A stretch of 64,000 nt of DNA from Symbiodinium sp. CCMP2592. Its lineage: Eukaryota > Sar > Dinophyceae > Suessiales > Symbiodiniaceae. Shown here one piece after another: positions 1-10,999 of the stretch. Below the pieces are notes generated by a model that saw nothing but the letters and a program-made list of their open reading frames with translations, had not been told where the DNA came from and ran no database searches. How positions within the stretch are numbered: position 1 is the first letter of the stretch; every line of letters starts with the position of its first letter. Location: positions 372,001 to 436,000 of the forward strand of contig CAJNDT010004680.1 of NCBI GenBank assembly GCA_905221615.1. The letters run 5' to 3'. The translations under genes and the position numbers were made by a program.

Positions 1-1260
1 TGTATGTAGCATCAACAAAAAATAGCATCTAGTATCTAGTATGGAGCATCAGCAAAAATGCCCGCATATAGTGTGGAACATCGCATGGAGTATGGAGCAC
101 CTGCAAAAATACAAGTCATGTCATGCCTTTGGTTCCTTCGCGGTATTGTGGTGTTGGCACTCTGCCTCCCACTAAGCCGTTGATTTCGGAACCAGATCCT
201 GGTCTGCAAAATGTTCGATGTGAAGAGTTTGTAAACATGCTATGAGCAAAGAAGCTGTCCTACAGAGAAGCCGTTTAACAGGCACTTACAGCACTTTCTG
301 CACATGGAGCAGGTAGGTTCGAGACGTCTGGTCGTCTGTCAGAGCGAGGAACAGAGAGGGTGCGGATCTTGGGGCTGGGGGGAGATGACCATATGTATAT
401 ATATATATATGTATGTATATCTTTTTATTTGTTGGTTTAAATCCATTTTCACCTATTTGTATGTATTTATGAAATTTATATTCATAATTTAGGCACAATC
501 AAGAAATATGTTGGTAGTGTAGGCTTCTACCAGGCCCCCCATGTACTGCCGAGTGCTGGGTCTCGGGTTTAGGGTGTCGGGCTTTGGGCTGAGGGTCTGG
601 GGTTTAGCGGACGAAAAGGGACTGGAGAAAGGCTTTAGCATCATGACCATTAACTGTTGACGCATGAGTATCACTACCACTACTCCATTGGCTTTAATTT
701 TTGTTCTTTTTATTAGCCAATGATTGCTACTATATGCACAAAAGCCTCTAGGAGGCCGATAGAACTGAAAAGCCTCAAGGAGCTGTCTAACGGGTACAGG
801 ACGGTGTGAATCACAGTCACTGTCCCTCTTACATGGAGACTCCCATCCCGTCTTGGAAGCTGGAATACCACAGGGAACCAGGATGGCACAGGAACGCAGA
901 ATGGCGCAGGTATCGCGGCGAATGCAGCAACATCCTCACAAGGATGACCTGGCCCCGGCCTGGCTTCTAGTCACGCCTCCGCCCTAAGCGCAAAAGCGCA
1001 AAGATCCAGCCGAATCCTCACACACCAACTCCAACGTCGAAGCCCTCGCCCAAACCGTCCAGTCCAAATCCTGATAATCAGAACCCGGCGTCCCCGCCCT
1101 AAGAGCCCAAGACCCTACACAGATTCTCCAGATCCTGGAGGCTAAGCCTTTTTCGTCTCCGTTTGGAGTCGCACAGTTTCAGGGGGCATGTGCAGATCTG
1201 CAAGGCACTACACGGCCCACTTCTGACTCTGAGACACCTGAAAACCCTACTCCTCCCCTG
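1..1260. other. Spacer, no gene recognised
   Basis: I see no supportable gene. The first 120 bases hold a loose repeat of a unit like ATGGAGCA followed by GCAAAAAT. There is a short TA tract near 395-415 and scattered TTTAGGG-like motifs near 560-610. The rest is unassigned. Confidence 0.5.
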
Positions 1261-1264
1261 CAGC

Positions 1265-1510
1265 TCACATGCTTACCATCTCCATCTTGTCATGCACTTG
1301 GTTGTCCTGCCTCTCCTCCTCCACAGCCTCTGAATCTGCAGAGTCTGGATTTCCGGCCGCCTGTTTGCCGATGAGTGTCCGCTGCTCGAAGACAAAAGCA
1401 ATGTCACTTTGCGGATAGCGCTTGACAAAGACAGCCGCAAAGACCAGTGTCGTCATGGACAGAAAGCCGCCCATGCTTGTGAAGAGATCAAAAAACTGAG
1501 GAAAGACGCC
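1265..1510 (-). CDS. 3' exon of a membrane protein gene (candidate)
   Basis: Reading on the minus strand gives a frame with FFDLFTSMGGFLSMTT, a hydrophobic segment (LVFAAVF), then a charged tail rich in E, D, Q and K that ends at a stop at 1265. The composition is that of a C-terminal transmembrane helix with a short cytoplasmic tail. It lies downstream of, and on the same strand as, the membrane-protein exon at 2401-3063, so the two may belong to one gene. I could not find a junction between them that keeps the frame. The 5' limit is uncertain because a repeat starts at 1541. No function can be assigned. Confidence 0.4.
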   Translation of the reverse strand, partial: GVFPQFFDLFTSMGGFLSMTTLVFAAVFVKRYPQSDIAFVFEQRTLIGKQAAGNPDSADSEAVEEERQDNQVHDKMEMVSM

Positions 1511-1540
1511 TGGGTCTGCTCTTACAGGTCCCTTGAATGA

Positions 1541-1613
1541 CTTAGTTGCCGAAAGTCACGAGTCCAAAAAGGTGCTAAAATCATGCCAATATGCACTCAC
1601 TCAGCTACTAAAG
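1541..1613. mobile_element. MITE-like repeat, CTTAGTTGCC family
   Basis: It starts with CTTAGTTGCCGA and ends with CTCAGCTACTAAAG, an imperfect inverted pair. The same family forms introns at 29259-29369 and 37705-37803. Confidence 0.55.
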
Positions 1614-1702
1614 ATAATGAAAAATTTACGCTCATGCTGACGAACATGCTATACAAAGCTGAACGCTCTTTTCAGCAACGGCGGATCTCTGCTTATGCTT
1701 TA

Positions 1703-1806
1703 TGGGTGGTTGTCAAGATTATGGCCGCTTTTTGGGTCCCTATTATAATACGGCACCTGATATGTAGGGTACCCAAAAAGGGCCATAATTGTGACAACCA
1801 CCCATA
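1703..1806. mobile_element. MITE-like repeat, GGTGGTTGTCAA family
   Basis: This is a near-perfect palindrome of about 100 bp. It begins GGGTGGTTGTCAAGATTATGG and ends with the complementary sequence. Other copies lie at 10104, 24208 and 50125, and the last of these is an intron. Confidence 0.7.
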
Positions 1807-2400
1807 TGATACACAAAACTGTATGCTCTTTTCAGGAACCGCCCTGGTACCTCTGGTCAGGGTGACCAATAGGGGATCCTAAATGTAGCACCCTTATCAT
1901 AAGGACCCCCCATCTGAGGTACCCCTAATTTTCGGAAAATCTAAAGCCCTTCTAGAGCGCTGCAAAGGTATCCTTATAGCAACCCTTTAAAGCAGCCCTA
2001 AGGTACCCCTAATTTTCGGAAACTCCCAGATACCTCTATAAACCCTAAACCCTAAAGCCCCAAAGCCACCTCTGGTCAGGGTGACCATGACCACCGGATC
2101 CTTGAAGAGGATGGTTGCGGCTACCGGCTTGCCGAGGCTCGGCGCCGAGCCGGTGAGCTGCCTCCTGAGCTACTAGTACCCTTAGAACCAGAAGAACAAC
2201 AGGGTTTAGGGTTTAGGGTTTAGGACAACATTATTCTTTAATAGTCCCCTTAAGTTATATTATAAGAAAAATACAGCATAATTCCTAAGAGCAGTAAAGC
2301 CTCCAGGTGCAGGGCGCCTCCCCGCCAGACTCCCGGACAACTACCTCGGCTCTTCAGTCGCCTGCTGCGAAGGAGTAGATACATTCTTGGGTTAGTCATA

Positions 2401-3063
2401 TTACGATGGAAAACCAGAAGAGAAAACATGGTAAAGGAGTGTACCACTGAGCCGCCCAGTTGCTGAAGTCGTCAGGATCTGACTAGCCTGGGAAGTGAAC
2501 CCAGAACTCCAGCCATGCTTGGCCACGGAATACCTCACCATGGGATACTCATCGCTCCGGAGCTCGGTCACGTAGCGCCAGCCCGTCTCGGTGTTGAGCA
2601 TCAGCCAGTCGATGGTGAAAGGCAGAGGACGCGTGCAAATGCTGGCCGTCGCGGGGATCGTGAGGTCTGCATTCAGGAGATCCACAACCACGCAGTTCAG
2701 CTCAAAGCCGGAAAATGGGATCGTTTGCCTCCTCACCTGCGAGACCAGCTGGGTGGACTTCGCACTTAGTGGCTGCTTCTCCAAAAGCCATAACAAGTCT
2801 TCGGCGCCTGTGTACGTCTCTGGGATTCCAATTCCAATGCTGTCAATTGCTCGCCCAGAGGTTGGTGGGTTCGGGTGTGCGCAGACTGCCCACTCACCAA
2901 AGTGCTTCAGGGTCTCCGTACTCACATCTACAGGTGGATCTTCGGCAGAGCTGATGATCTCTAAGCTTCGTTGGGCCAGATAGACAAGAACACAGCCGAT
3001 CATGAAGAACTGAAGTGCGCAGGCACACCGCCTGTACTCCTTCACTACTCGTGTGTAGTCCAT
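2401..3063 (-). CDS. Membrane-anchored hypothetical protein
   Basis: An open frame of 220 codons starts at an ATG at 3061-3063. Residues 14-32 are hydrophobic (CALQFFMIGCVLVYLAQ) after a short basic N-terminus, which fits a signal anchor. The rest is a soluble-looking domain with several Cys residues (WAVCAHP, ELNCVV, SICTRP), which suggests a lumenal or extracellular position. The last 20-30 residues read less convincingly. The true exon may stop earlier and splice to the membrane-tail exon at 1265-1510, but no donor-acceptor pair could be fixed. I do not recognise the family. The composition and uninterrupted length argue for a real exon. Confidence 0.5.
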   Translation of the reverse strand: MDYTRVVKEYRRCACALQFFMIGCVLVYLAQRSLEIISSAEDPPVDVSTETLKHFGEWAVCAHPNPPTSGRAIDSIGIGIPETYTGAEDLLWLLEKQPLSAKSTQLVSQVRRQTIPFSGFELNCVVVDLLNADLTIPATASICTRPLPFTIDWLMLNTETGWRYVTELRSDEYPMVRYSVAKHGWSSGFTSQASQILTTSATGRLSGTLLYHVFSSGFPS

Positions 3064-4400
3064 GGCGGAAGTCCGCAGGCCCGGAAGTCCGTAGGCCTAT
3101 CGGAGTTGCACACTTTAGCGTTGGTTTGGGTCTTAGGGTTCAGAATCTTTTTTGAGCTCCTTTTCTCCAGTGCCTCGAAAGGTCTGAGAGGCCAGGACAG
3201 TCAGGACAGCTAGGCTCTTCTCGCCTCAGGCTTCAGAGTTTAGGGTCTAGAGTTCTTGGGGCGGGCTAACCTGAGCAAACCGCACGCTAGGCAGCTCTCG
3301 TGCTAACAGTTCACGTGCGCTTCCAGCTTTGCTGGACGACGGCTAGTGGAACGTCATTTACGCGGAACACTCGTGGGAAACATGCGGGCTTAGATTGCAC
3401 TGATTCAACTTGCATGCTTGTCACATGGATCTGTTCTGGCTCGGGCCAAAATTCCTGGAACTGTCGAGAAAGCTTTAATGCATGCAATGGGTCAAGGTCG
3501 TTTCTTCAGAGGGAGTTTGTAGGATGACAAGGTTTAGGGTGGAAAGGTTTATCCTCCCTCCCGGGTCGGATAGTTGGAGCCTCAGACTAGACCAGCTAAG
3601 CTCCACAACTGACTTGAGGACCAGCTTGCAGCTGCAGCCCTGAGAATCTTTCCAAGGAATTGCGGAGTCTGTGAATGAGCTGGGTCGCAAAGAACAGCCG
3701 GAAATCCCGCAAAGAAAAGGACATCCAATGCTCATCAATCCAGGAACAGCCCTCTTGCCGAAATTCCAGCATGCACGTCCCCAACATGCGTGCCGAGTCA
3801 CAACTGTCCGAATCGCATACAACACCTGGCTACCGACTGCGCTAGAGCAGTACGTAGGCACGAACATCGCAACAAAAGCGTCGGCTGGCCAACTACAGTA
3901 GCTCACAGCTCTCGAAGGGCTCCGAGGCTGGGATGGAGCTAGGTGGGGGAATCTCATATAAGATTCCTTTCACAAGGAAATCCTTAATCCTACCCGTATA
4001 CTTTCATCCCACATTTGGTGGCCTTGAAGGAACTCTTTAAGGAACCCTCCCAGGAACCCTTTTAGGATCCCTTTAAGGCTCCATTTCAATGAGGATCATC
4101 CCACCTTTTGAGGTCTCTGACCTTTACACTGAAAAGGGACAGTCTGCGGCATCATGCCCTCTGGAAACTGTTTAGGGTTTAGGGTGCTTTGGGGGTTTAG
4201 TTTAGGGTTTACCCTAAACCGTTTAGGGTTTGTCTACCACGGCATCGTAAAGAGCATGTTTCTGCTTGCGGTGGAGTGTGCAAGAGTTCTAAGACTAACA
4301 CTGATACTCATACAAACACTAGTACTGATACTAGTACTCCTACTACTACAACGACCAACACTAGTACTAAAGCGCAAACCTAACAGAAATACAGTACTTC
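3064..4400. other. Spacer with weak open frames
   Basis: Open frames occur at 3475-3957 on the minus strand and 3671-3901 on the plus strand. Neither has a recognisable domain and they overlap each other. From 4000 the sequence turns into repeats of the AAGGGATCC and TTTAGGG type. I see nothing certain. Confidence 0.4.
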
Positions 4401-4500
4401 TATGGGAGTTTCTGAAAATAGGGGACCCTAATATGGTACCCTAAATAATAGGATCCTCCCAAAATAAAGTCCCCCGAATGTTCGGAAACTCCCATATAGA
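4401..4500. mobile_element. MITE-like repeat, GGGAGTTTCCGAAAAT family
   Basis: A palindrome of about 100 bp. It begins TATGGGAGTTTCTGAAAATA and ends TTCGGAAACTCCCATA. The same family forms introns in the LRR gene. Confidence 0.7.
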
Positions 4501-5314
4501 CTCAAGCAAGGCGGCACCTCGTCTGCCAACGCCGCGGCCTTCTCGTAGGGGCCCTGCACCTCACGCCTGCGAACTACCAAGGCGCAGCCGGGTCGTGACG
4601 CCCTCGACCCTGAACTCCAAGCAATACTTGTTGGTTCATGGGCTTCATGGGTAGTTATAAGTGGGCAGATAAGCCCCCTCATGATTTAGGTAAGTCTGGT
4701 TACCCTACTTATAATCCCAATTCCTATCCGTGTCGTCTGCCAGATGCGTCGCTGCTTCACCGGCTTAGGCTACAAAAGGCACGGCGAGGTACGACCCGCC
4801 GAGGCTGCGGCTTACAATGACCTCACATGGCGTTGAGTTGAGCCAGTAACCCCTTGATGAGAAGAGTACGTACCCGTCTTCCCAGTATTCTGTTCTACTA
4901 AGGAGACTCCAAAAAGTCGTGGATGCAACACCTGCTGCATCAAAGAGCAGTGTACTGACACGAAGTAGATAACTGAAAAACCCTAGGCTAAACCCATAAG
5001 CACAAGAGCTCCCTAAACGCATGCCAGACCTGTGACGCTAATGTTTTGGGTTTTGGGGCTTACCTAAACCCTTTTTCCACAGGCTTGATTAGTGCTCGCC
5101 CACCCTTTTTTTTGAACCCAGGCTCTGTGTTATCAGCTGGGCAGCAGGCATAATTCCTGCCTGCCCACCCTAAACCTCAATCTTTTAAGCCCTAAACCCC
5201 CACCAACCCTGAGCTCGAAAGGTTCCAGCCCCTTCTCTCCTGGCGTCCAAGACAGCACTGGACATGACGATGCCACCAACCGCCATGAGGGGTAGCGTGA
5301 CCAACCTGAGTGGG

Positions 5315-5420
5315 ACTGCTGATGGACAAAATCCTGCATGACCCTAGTAAGGACTCTAAACTATGGGAATAATGGTATATTCCTTATTCTGGGTGTAATG
5401 CAGGATTTTGTCCATCAACA
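5315..5420. mobile_element. MITE-like repeat, GATGGACAAAATCCTGCA family
   Basis: Terminal inverted repeats read CTGATGGACAAAATCCTGCA and the reverse complement, with a GGAATATACC-like core. Copies also lie at 6768, 9997 and 11440. Confidence 0.7.
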
Positions 5421-5510
5421 GGATGGGCTCCTTTCGGTGTAAGGGTCTCAGGCTACTTGTAGGTTGCAGGGGCTACTCTTTGGGGGTTACTCCTAGGCTT
5501 ATATACCTTA

Positions 5511-5630
5511 CTTAGAGGATCATGGGACTTAGTAACTGTGGTTATAATTAAGGTAACTGTACTTAGAAAGACTTATAACCCCAATTAAGGTACTTATAAC
5601 CATACTTCCTAAGTCCCATGATCCTCTAAG
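5511..5630. mobile_element. MITE-like repeat, CTTAGAGGATCATGGGACTT family
   Basis: Perfect 20-base ends: CTTAGAGGATCATGGGACTT at the left and the reverse complement, finishing CTCTAAG, at the right. The interior is also self-complementary. The ends carry the CTTAG/CTAAG signature seen in several intron-forming families. Confidence 0.75.
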
Positions 5631-5755
5631 TAGGCTTATGTACCTTAAGGTTTGGGCTTTCGGTCCTACCCGGCGGCTCTCAACAAGCACTCCTTTTGGG
5701 ATTTCTCCGAGGGTTTTGTGGATCTTAGAAAGCTTCTGCAAGGAACCGTCTAGTG

Positions 5756-5985
5756 GGGAACCTAAACCCCTCAACCCCTAAACCCCCAACCCCTAAACCC
5801 CTAAACCCCTAAATCCCTAAACCCCTAAACCCCCAAACCCCCTAACCCCTAACCCTCGACCCCTAAACCCCTAAACCCCTCAACCCTAACCCCTAAACCC
5901 TTGACCCCCCTAAACCCCTAAACCCCTCAACCCCTAACCCCTAAACCCAAAACCCTAAAACCCCTAAACCCTAGTTCCAAAGCTT
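5756..5985. repeat. Degenerate telomere-like array
   Basis: Run of CCCCTAAA, CCCCTCAA and CCCTAAA variants. It is an internal array, not a chromosome end, because unrelated sequence continues on both sides. Confidence 0.8.
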
Positions 5986-6021
5986 TAGACTCTGCTTTTC
6001 CGGCTCGCAGGGCTGCACTTG

Positions 6022-6213
6022 CAGGTTCATGGGGCAGATATGATACGTCTAGGGTTATAAGGGGTTTAGGACTAGGATTCCTTTAAGGGTTCTATAGGGT
6101 TTAGGTTTTAGGGTAGGTCATATGTAGGGTTATAAGTAGAGTAGCTATGCTTATCGCCCATATTAGTGGACTTACGACCCCGCTTTAAACTTATAACTAC
6201 CCATGAACCTCGT
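6022..6213. mobile_element. MITE-like repeat, GGAGGTTCATGGG family, long copy
   Basis: It starts GCAGGTTCATGGG and ends CCCATGAACCTCG. The interior holds TTATAACCC-type motifs typical of this family. It is longer than other copies, perhaps through a nested insertion. Confidence 0.55.
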
Positions 6214-6436
6214 GGCATCGTGTTCGCGCTAATCATGCCTTCAGGTTGCAGGGGCTGCGGCTCTATTAGCCGCACCGTATAGAAGAACATCTCGCGATTG
6301 CAATCTCGCTATCCCGTGCCTCTGGCCTCTAGCTGCCAAGGAGCATCAGCAGTGCAATCTCCCATGACCTTCGTTCACCGTTGACTCTTTCAGTCAGCAG
6401 GCACTGAAACACATGCTGCACCGTTTCCCCGCACAA

Positions 6437-6662
6437 AATGCAAAGCCCTCCTCATCCTAGGCCTCTGAGACTCCCCTAAACCCTAAACCAATGCAAAGCC
6501 CTCATCCTCGGCCTCTGAGACTCTGAGGAGGGGGTTTCCCAAACCCCAAACCCTAAACTAAACCAATGCAAAGCCCTCCTCATCCTCGGCCTCTGAGACT
6601 CCCCTAAACCCTAAACCAATGCAAAGCCCTCATCCTAGGCCTCTGAGACTCTGAGGAGGGGA
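6437..6662. repeat. Four-fold tandem duplication joined by CCCTAAACC
   Basis: A segment ATGCAAAGCCCTC...GGCCTCTGAGACTC occurs four times. The copies are separated by CCCTAAACCCTAAACC-like linkers and arranged as two slightly different double units. Confidence 0.8.
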
Positions 6663-6745
6663 CAGAAAGAAACCGATGCCCAGGCCGATGCAGACCCCGG
6701 CGAAGGCCATGACGCTGACGCCGAGTTTCGATCCGAAACCTCGGG

Positions 6746-6890
6746 TACTTAGAGGATCATGGGACTTACTGTTGATGATATAAATCCTGCATTACCTGAA
6801 GGACCCTAAACTATGGGAGTTATGGTATATTCCGTATTATGGGTCATGCAGGATTTATATCATCAACCGTAGTAAGTGTAGGGTTCCTTA
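6746..6890. mobile_element. Nested MITEs: GATGGACA-type copy inside a CTTAGAGG-type copy
   Basis: CTTAGAGGATCATGGGACTTA is interrupted by a complete palindrome of 6768-6870 (GTTGATGATATAAATCCTGC and its complement). GTAAGTGTAGGG then follows. Confidence 0.65.
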
Positions 6891-7014
6891 AAGGGACTTA
6901 TAGGGTTCCTTATAAAGGGGTCTATAGGGCTGAGGGAGTACTTAGAGGATCATGGGACTTAGTAAGTAGGTTATAATTGGGGTTATAAGTCCCCTAAGTG
7001 GGGTTATCCCATAA

Positions 7015-7102
7015 AGTTGGAAACCGAATTAAGGCCAAATAGGGCTGGGGTTCCCTAGACTTTTACTCTTAGGGATTGAGACAATTGGGTTTCCAACTTT
7101 TT
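7015..7102. mobile_element. Palindromic repeat, AAGTTGGAAACC ends
   Basis: It begins AAGTTGGAAACC and ends GGGTTTCCAACTT. It is a single copy of this type in the window. Confidence 0.5.
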
Positions 7103-8680
7103 GGCTTCGAGTGTAGGGTTTCGGCGCTCACACTCGGACAATCCAGGGCTTAGGGGTTTAAGGCTTGTGGGAAATCTTCAGTAAACCTGGTAGGGCTTGT
7201 AAGGTTTAGGGTTTAGGGCTTATGGGGTTTAGGATTTTTGGTTGAACGACCCTTTTCCGTCTCGCTGGGAGTCTGAAACCTCCACTGGGCGTTTGGATGA
7301 GCTCTCTTATAGGCTCATCTGAGCAAAGCCTGCGAGGCACTTGCACCGACATCACGACACCAAGACACCGTAGTCCATCACTCGTCAGCATGGTTTTGGG
7401 TTAAGGGTTTGGGGTCTCAGGGCGTATAAGGTTTATAGGCTTGAGGGTTTAGCGTTTACCCACAAATTGCCGAGAATCCTACACACCCCGGTTCGCCCTC
7501 GAATCATGTCATTTCGGCCTCGTCTTTGGCACTCCCGCGCTGAACCGGCATGAAACATTATGATTCAGCAGGTCAGGGAAACATACCGCACCAACATTCC
7601 GAGATGCCCTCGGCGAACGTCTCCAGATCCGCGCTCATCTCCCCTGTAAGTTGAGGACTTGTTGGCCGAGAGCTGTGTCTGCACTTCCGAGGCTTTGGGT
7701 GTAGGGTGTAGGAGACCCTGCCTGCAAGTCCGGCAACTGAGAACTATACCCCCCTTAGTAACATGTGTAATATTCTCTTGGATTTTATATGAGCAAAAAT
7801 ATAAGTTAATTCCTAAGGAGACTATAGAGGAATAGTGCTTCAACTTGTAAGAGAAACCCGAGCAACTGAATACCACTTAAATGGGCTTCCTCGCTCACAC
7901 TCGGACCACCAAGGGGCGAGGCAAAGGGTTCGAGGTCCTGTTGAGTGAGACTAATGTAGGAACTATAAGGATTACTATAAGGGATCTATAAGGATTACAA
8001 TAAGGGACCTATAAGGGTACTGTAAGGGGTTCTATAATGTAGGAACCTGATTAAGGAAACCTGGCCTTGCTTAGGGTTCCTTTAAAGGGGCCTATAAGGG
8101 TTACTGTAAGGGATCCATAAGGGTACTACAATAGTGTGGGAACCTGATTAAGAAAACCTGGGCCTTTATTGGGTTCCCTATATGAAACCTACTATTTTGG
8201 GCTTTTTAACACTCGCACTCGACGCATCAGGCGAGGTTTGGGGTGAACCTATTCCGCCTGTCAAGGAGCGATCCTACAGAGAACCCCCTGCCAACTCAGG
8301 TAGGGTTTAGGGGTTGAAGCACTACGTATTCTCAAGTAGCCGGTTTTGGAGACTGCAGAGACCCGCCTGGAAGCGCTCCGGGCGAGTGGGTGTCAAACCA
8401 GCCGACGTCCCGATGCAACATCGCGTCGAAATACCTCCAAAGCGTGAGGTTTAGATGTTTGGGGTTCCGGAGTGAGCCCAATGCCCTGCAATACAACCAT
8501 ATACCTTGCCGAAAATCATGCTCAGGATCAGATCAACTTATACCTCAGGGGAGCTCGAGCCCCATAACCTGAATCCTAAACCCTGAACCCCAAAGCGACA
8601 TCGGGCTAATTGGCCGGGGCAAGTCTTTGAAGTGGGTCGGAGGCATCTCCACTTCAATCTGGCCTTAACCAATCTGTAAC
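7103..8680. other. Spacer with partial repeats
   Basis: There are scattered TTTAGGG motifs and partial copies of the AGGAACCTGATTAAG repeat at about 8034-8210. An open frame at 7565-7876 on the minus strand has no recognisable feature. No gene can be supported. Confidence 0.45.
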
Positions 8681-8790
8681 ATAGGGGCCTTAATGACTAT
8701 AATAGGGCTTTCGGATATATAATATATTGTACCATAAACATAATAAGGAACTCCCCAAATAGTATTGGCAATGTTTAAGCCCCTGTATTG
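8681..8790. mobile_element. MITE-like repeat, ATAGGGGCCTTAAT family
   Basis: It starts ATAGGGGCCTTAATGAC and ends TTTAAGCCCCTGTAT. Related copies lie at 25864, 30996 and 55884, with a partial one at 59534. Confidence 0.65.
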
Positions 8791-8932
8791 GGCTCAAGCT
8801 GGGACTCCAAAATGTCCGGTCGACCCGCGAATGCGTTCAGAACGTTTCGGGTTTGGGGTTTAGGGTTTAGGGGTTTAGGGCTTAGGGACGTTTGACAGGG
8901 TTTTGGATATCGGCTTTGGGTTTGGAATGAGG

Positions 8933-9049
8933 CATACATTAGAAGCTGGCCCCACCCTGTAATAGTGACTATAAGGAATATTATTAGGGCCGTACTATAT
9001 TCCTATTATACCACTATTACAGGGTGGGGGCAGCTTCTAAGACATACAT
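8933..9049. mobile_element. MITE-like repeat with 7-bp CATACAT direct repeat
   Basis: The element 8940-9042 has inverted ends TAGAAGCTG and CAGCTTCTA, with an inner CCCCACCCTGTAATAGTG palindrome. CATACAT lies at 8933-8939 and again at 9043-9049, which looks like a target-site duplication. Confidence 0.7.
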
Positions 9050-9569
9050 GACTGTTCCGAAGAATGCCACAAGTTGTCATGTCTCAGAGGTGCACAGTCC
9101 ATGTGTTGCAGCAGACCGGGGTCTTTACGACTAATATAGTTACCAAGTAAGTTAATTAGTTCGAAAGTTAGTTATTTAGTTAGTTACTTAGCTAGTTACT
9201 TAGGGCTTAGGGGTCATGACGAGGGATCTCGCACCAACTCTAATCACTGACTCCAGACACACAGAGGAGCCGTATCTTGCAACTGTCATCTACAGTGTCT
9301 ACATGGTCACCCCGAAGGGTGCCGGAAACCTACAGGGTTATCCTGCAGAAGGGCTGCGAAGGCCTCGGGAAAAAACACTTGCTTCGGCCGAGATGCAGCG
9401 TTCGCATCTTCGCCAGCTGGCTGTCCACAAACCTTGCTACAAGCTTCTCACCTTCCGCACTGCACTTGCTGCACACAAGCTTAAACCCTTTTTCATAAAC
9501 CCCAAACACTAAGCCCTTAACAACCCTAGCCACTGAACCCCAAACCCTAAACTTGTGAAGATGTCGCTG

Positions 9570-9680
9570 CTTGGAGGTTCATGGGTAGTTGTAAGTAGGG
9601 TTATAAATAGAGTATCTATACTTATAACCCCTATTAGGGGACTTATAACCCTACTTACGAAGTCCCATGATCCTCCAAGT
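9570..9680. mobile_element. MITE-like repeat, GGAGGTTCATGGG family
   Basis: It starts CTTGGAGGTTCATGGGTAG and ends CCCATGATCCTCCAAG. The interior is TATAACCC-rich and palindromic. Confidence 0.7.
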
Positions 9681-9768
9681 GAACAGGTCGTCCTTATAAT
9701 AAGGATCCTACTATTTAGGGTACTATATTGAGGCCCCCTATTCTCGGGCACCCCCATGTCGCTGAATA

Positions 9769-9897
9769 GGGCCCCAAAAAAGCACATAAGCAAAACTTAG
9801 GATAGGGATATCCCATATAAGCCCCCGTATAGTGAAGCCCATTAAGGTAGGGATATCCCTATAAAAAGTTTATGCTTATGTGCTTTTTTGGGGCCCC
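9769..9897. mobile_element. Palindromic repeat, GGGCCCCAAAAAAGCAC ends
   Basis: Long inverted ends run GGGCCCCAAAAAAGCACATA to TATGTGCTTTTTTGGGGCCC. The inner palindrome contains GGATATCCC. Confidence 0.7.
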
Positions 9898-9996
9898 ATG
9901 AACAGGTCCAAAAAGCCATGGAAACGCGAAGCCCTGGAGAGCAGCCGCGCCGCAGACACAGCATCCAATCCTCAGTTGGCCCATGTGCTGTGATAC

Positions 9997-10096
9997 GGCT
10001 GATGGACAAAATCCTGCGTTACCCATTATAAGGAATATACCATAGTTCCCATGGTTTAGAGTCCTTGGGTTCATGCAGGATTTTGTCCATCAACAG
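9997..10096. mobile_element. MITE-like repeat, GATGGACAAAATCCTGC family
   Basis: It starts GGCTGATGGACAAAATCC and ends GGATTTTGTCCATCAAC. Confidence 0.7.
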
Positions 10097-10103
10097 TAAC
10101 TAT

Positions 10104-10208
10104 GTGGGTAGTTGTCAAAATTAGGGTCCCTTTTTGGGTACCCTAAATACCAGGTGCCTTATTATCATAGGGACCCAGAAAGTGACCATAATTTTGACAA
10201 CCACCCAT
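10104..10208. mobile_element. MITE-like repeat, GGTGGTTGTCAA family
   Basis: It starts GTGGGTAGTTGTCAAAATTA and ends ATTTTGACAACCACCCA. It lies 7 bp after the previous element. Confidence 0.7.
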
Positions 10209-10689
10209 GTGCAATATACCATAAACTATACTCTAGATTCTATACTATACAAGTTTTAAAAAGTCATCTGCAACCTAGAGCTACATCTAGAAGTGTATAT
10301 ATATATATATATATATACATTTTTTTGGATACCAACATGATTATGCTGTATAAAGCCTATTCTCCGCGTCGGCCTCGCAGCTATCCCGCAAAACGTCATC
10401 ATCCTGTGGAGCAACACAAACAGTGTGGAGCATTCACGGCCGAGGTGCACAACAAACTTCAGTGCAATTTCGCCAACCTGGAGCCATTGAAGGAGCGCTT
10501 GCAAAGGACCAGTTCGCTACGGCCACCCATCCCATCAAACCCTGTGTCTAAGCCAATCGTAGCTAGTTATAGTTGAGAAGACACGCATGGCCGACACTCC
10601 ACGACAGAGCATGTCAGTGAAAGAGGCCATACATCGAGGCAGTTTAAGGTGCTCACGCTTTCCATCATCTGGTCGTTCGCAGCGGCATG

Positions 10690-10920
10690 CAAAGCCTGCG
10701 ACAACTCAAAGCGGCAACTCTTCTACCAACGACTAGCTCTTCGGAGGGGTCCACCCCTAGCATCTGAAATCCAGGGTGCTGACTGCATCCTATTTCTGCC
10801 TGAAGCTGCTCCGTGGTGATGTTCGCGAAGGATTGGGCATCGAAGTCGGCGGAAACCGATGTGCCAAGCCCATCGATCAAGTCTCCCCACCTGGCAGTGA
10901 GCACTTGCGGATCTCTGAAC
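10690..10920 (-). CDS. Candidate exon, unknown protein
   Basis: A minus-strand frame reads LTARWGDLIDGLGTSVSAD and then a balanced, acidic soluble stretch (FANITTEQLQAEIG, LGVDPSEELVVG). The composition is protein-like, unlike the surrounding repeats. No domain is recognised and no splice sites could be fixed. It may equally be a chance open frame. Confidence 0.3.
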
Positions 10921-10999
10921 CCTGCCGATCTAAGAAAGCTTAGGTTGCCTTATTGGGATCAATACCCCCAAACCCCATTTTATCTTCAAAGCCGCAGAG

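Noticed and set aside
3475..3957. 160-codon minus-strand frame as a gene
   Set aside because: Unusually rich in Cys, Trp and Ser, overlapped by an equally plausible opposite frame, and no domain.
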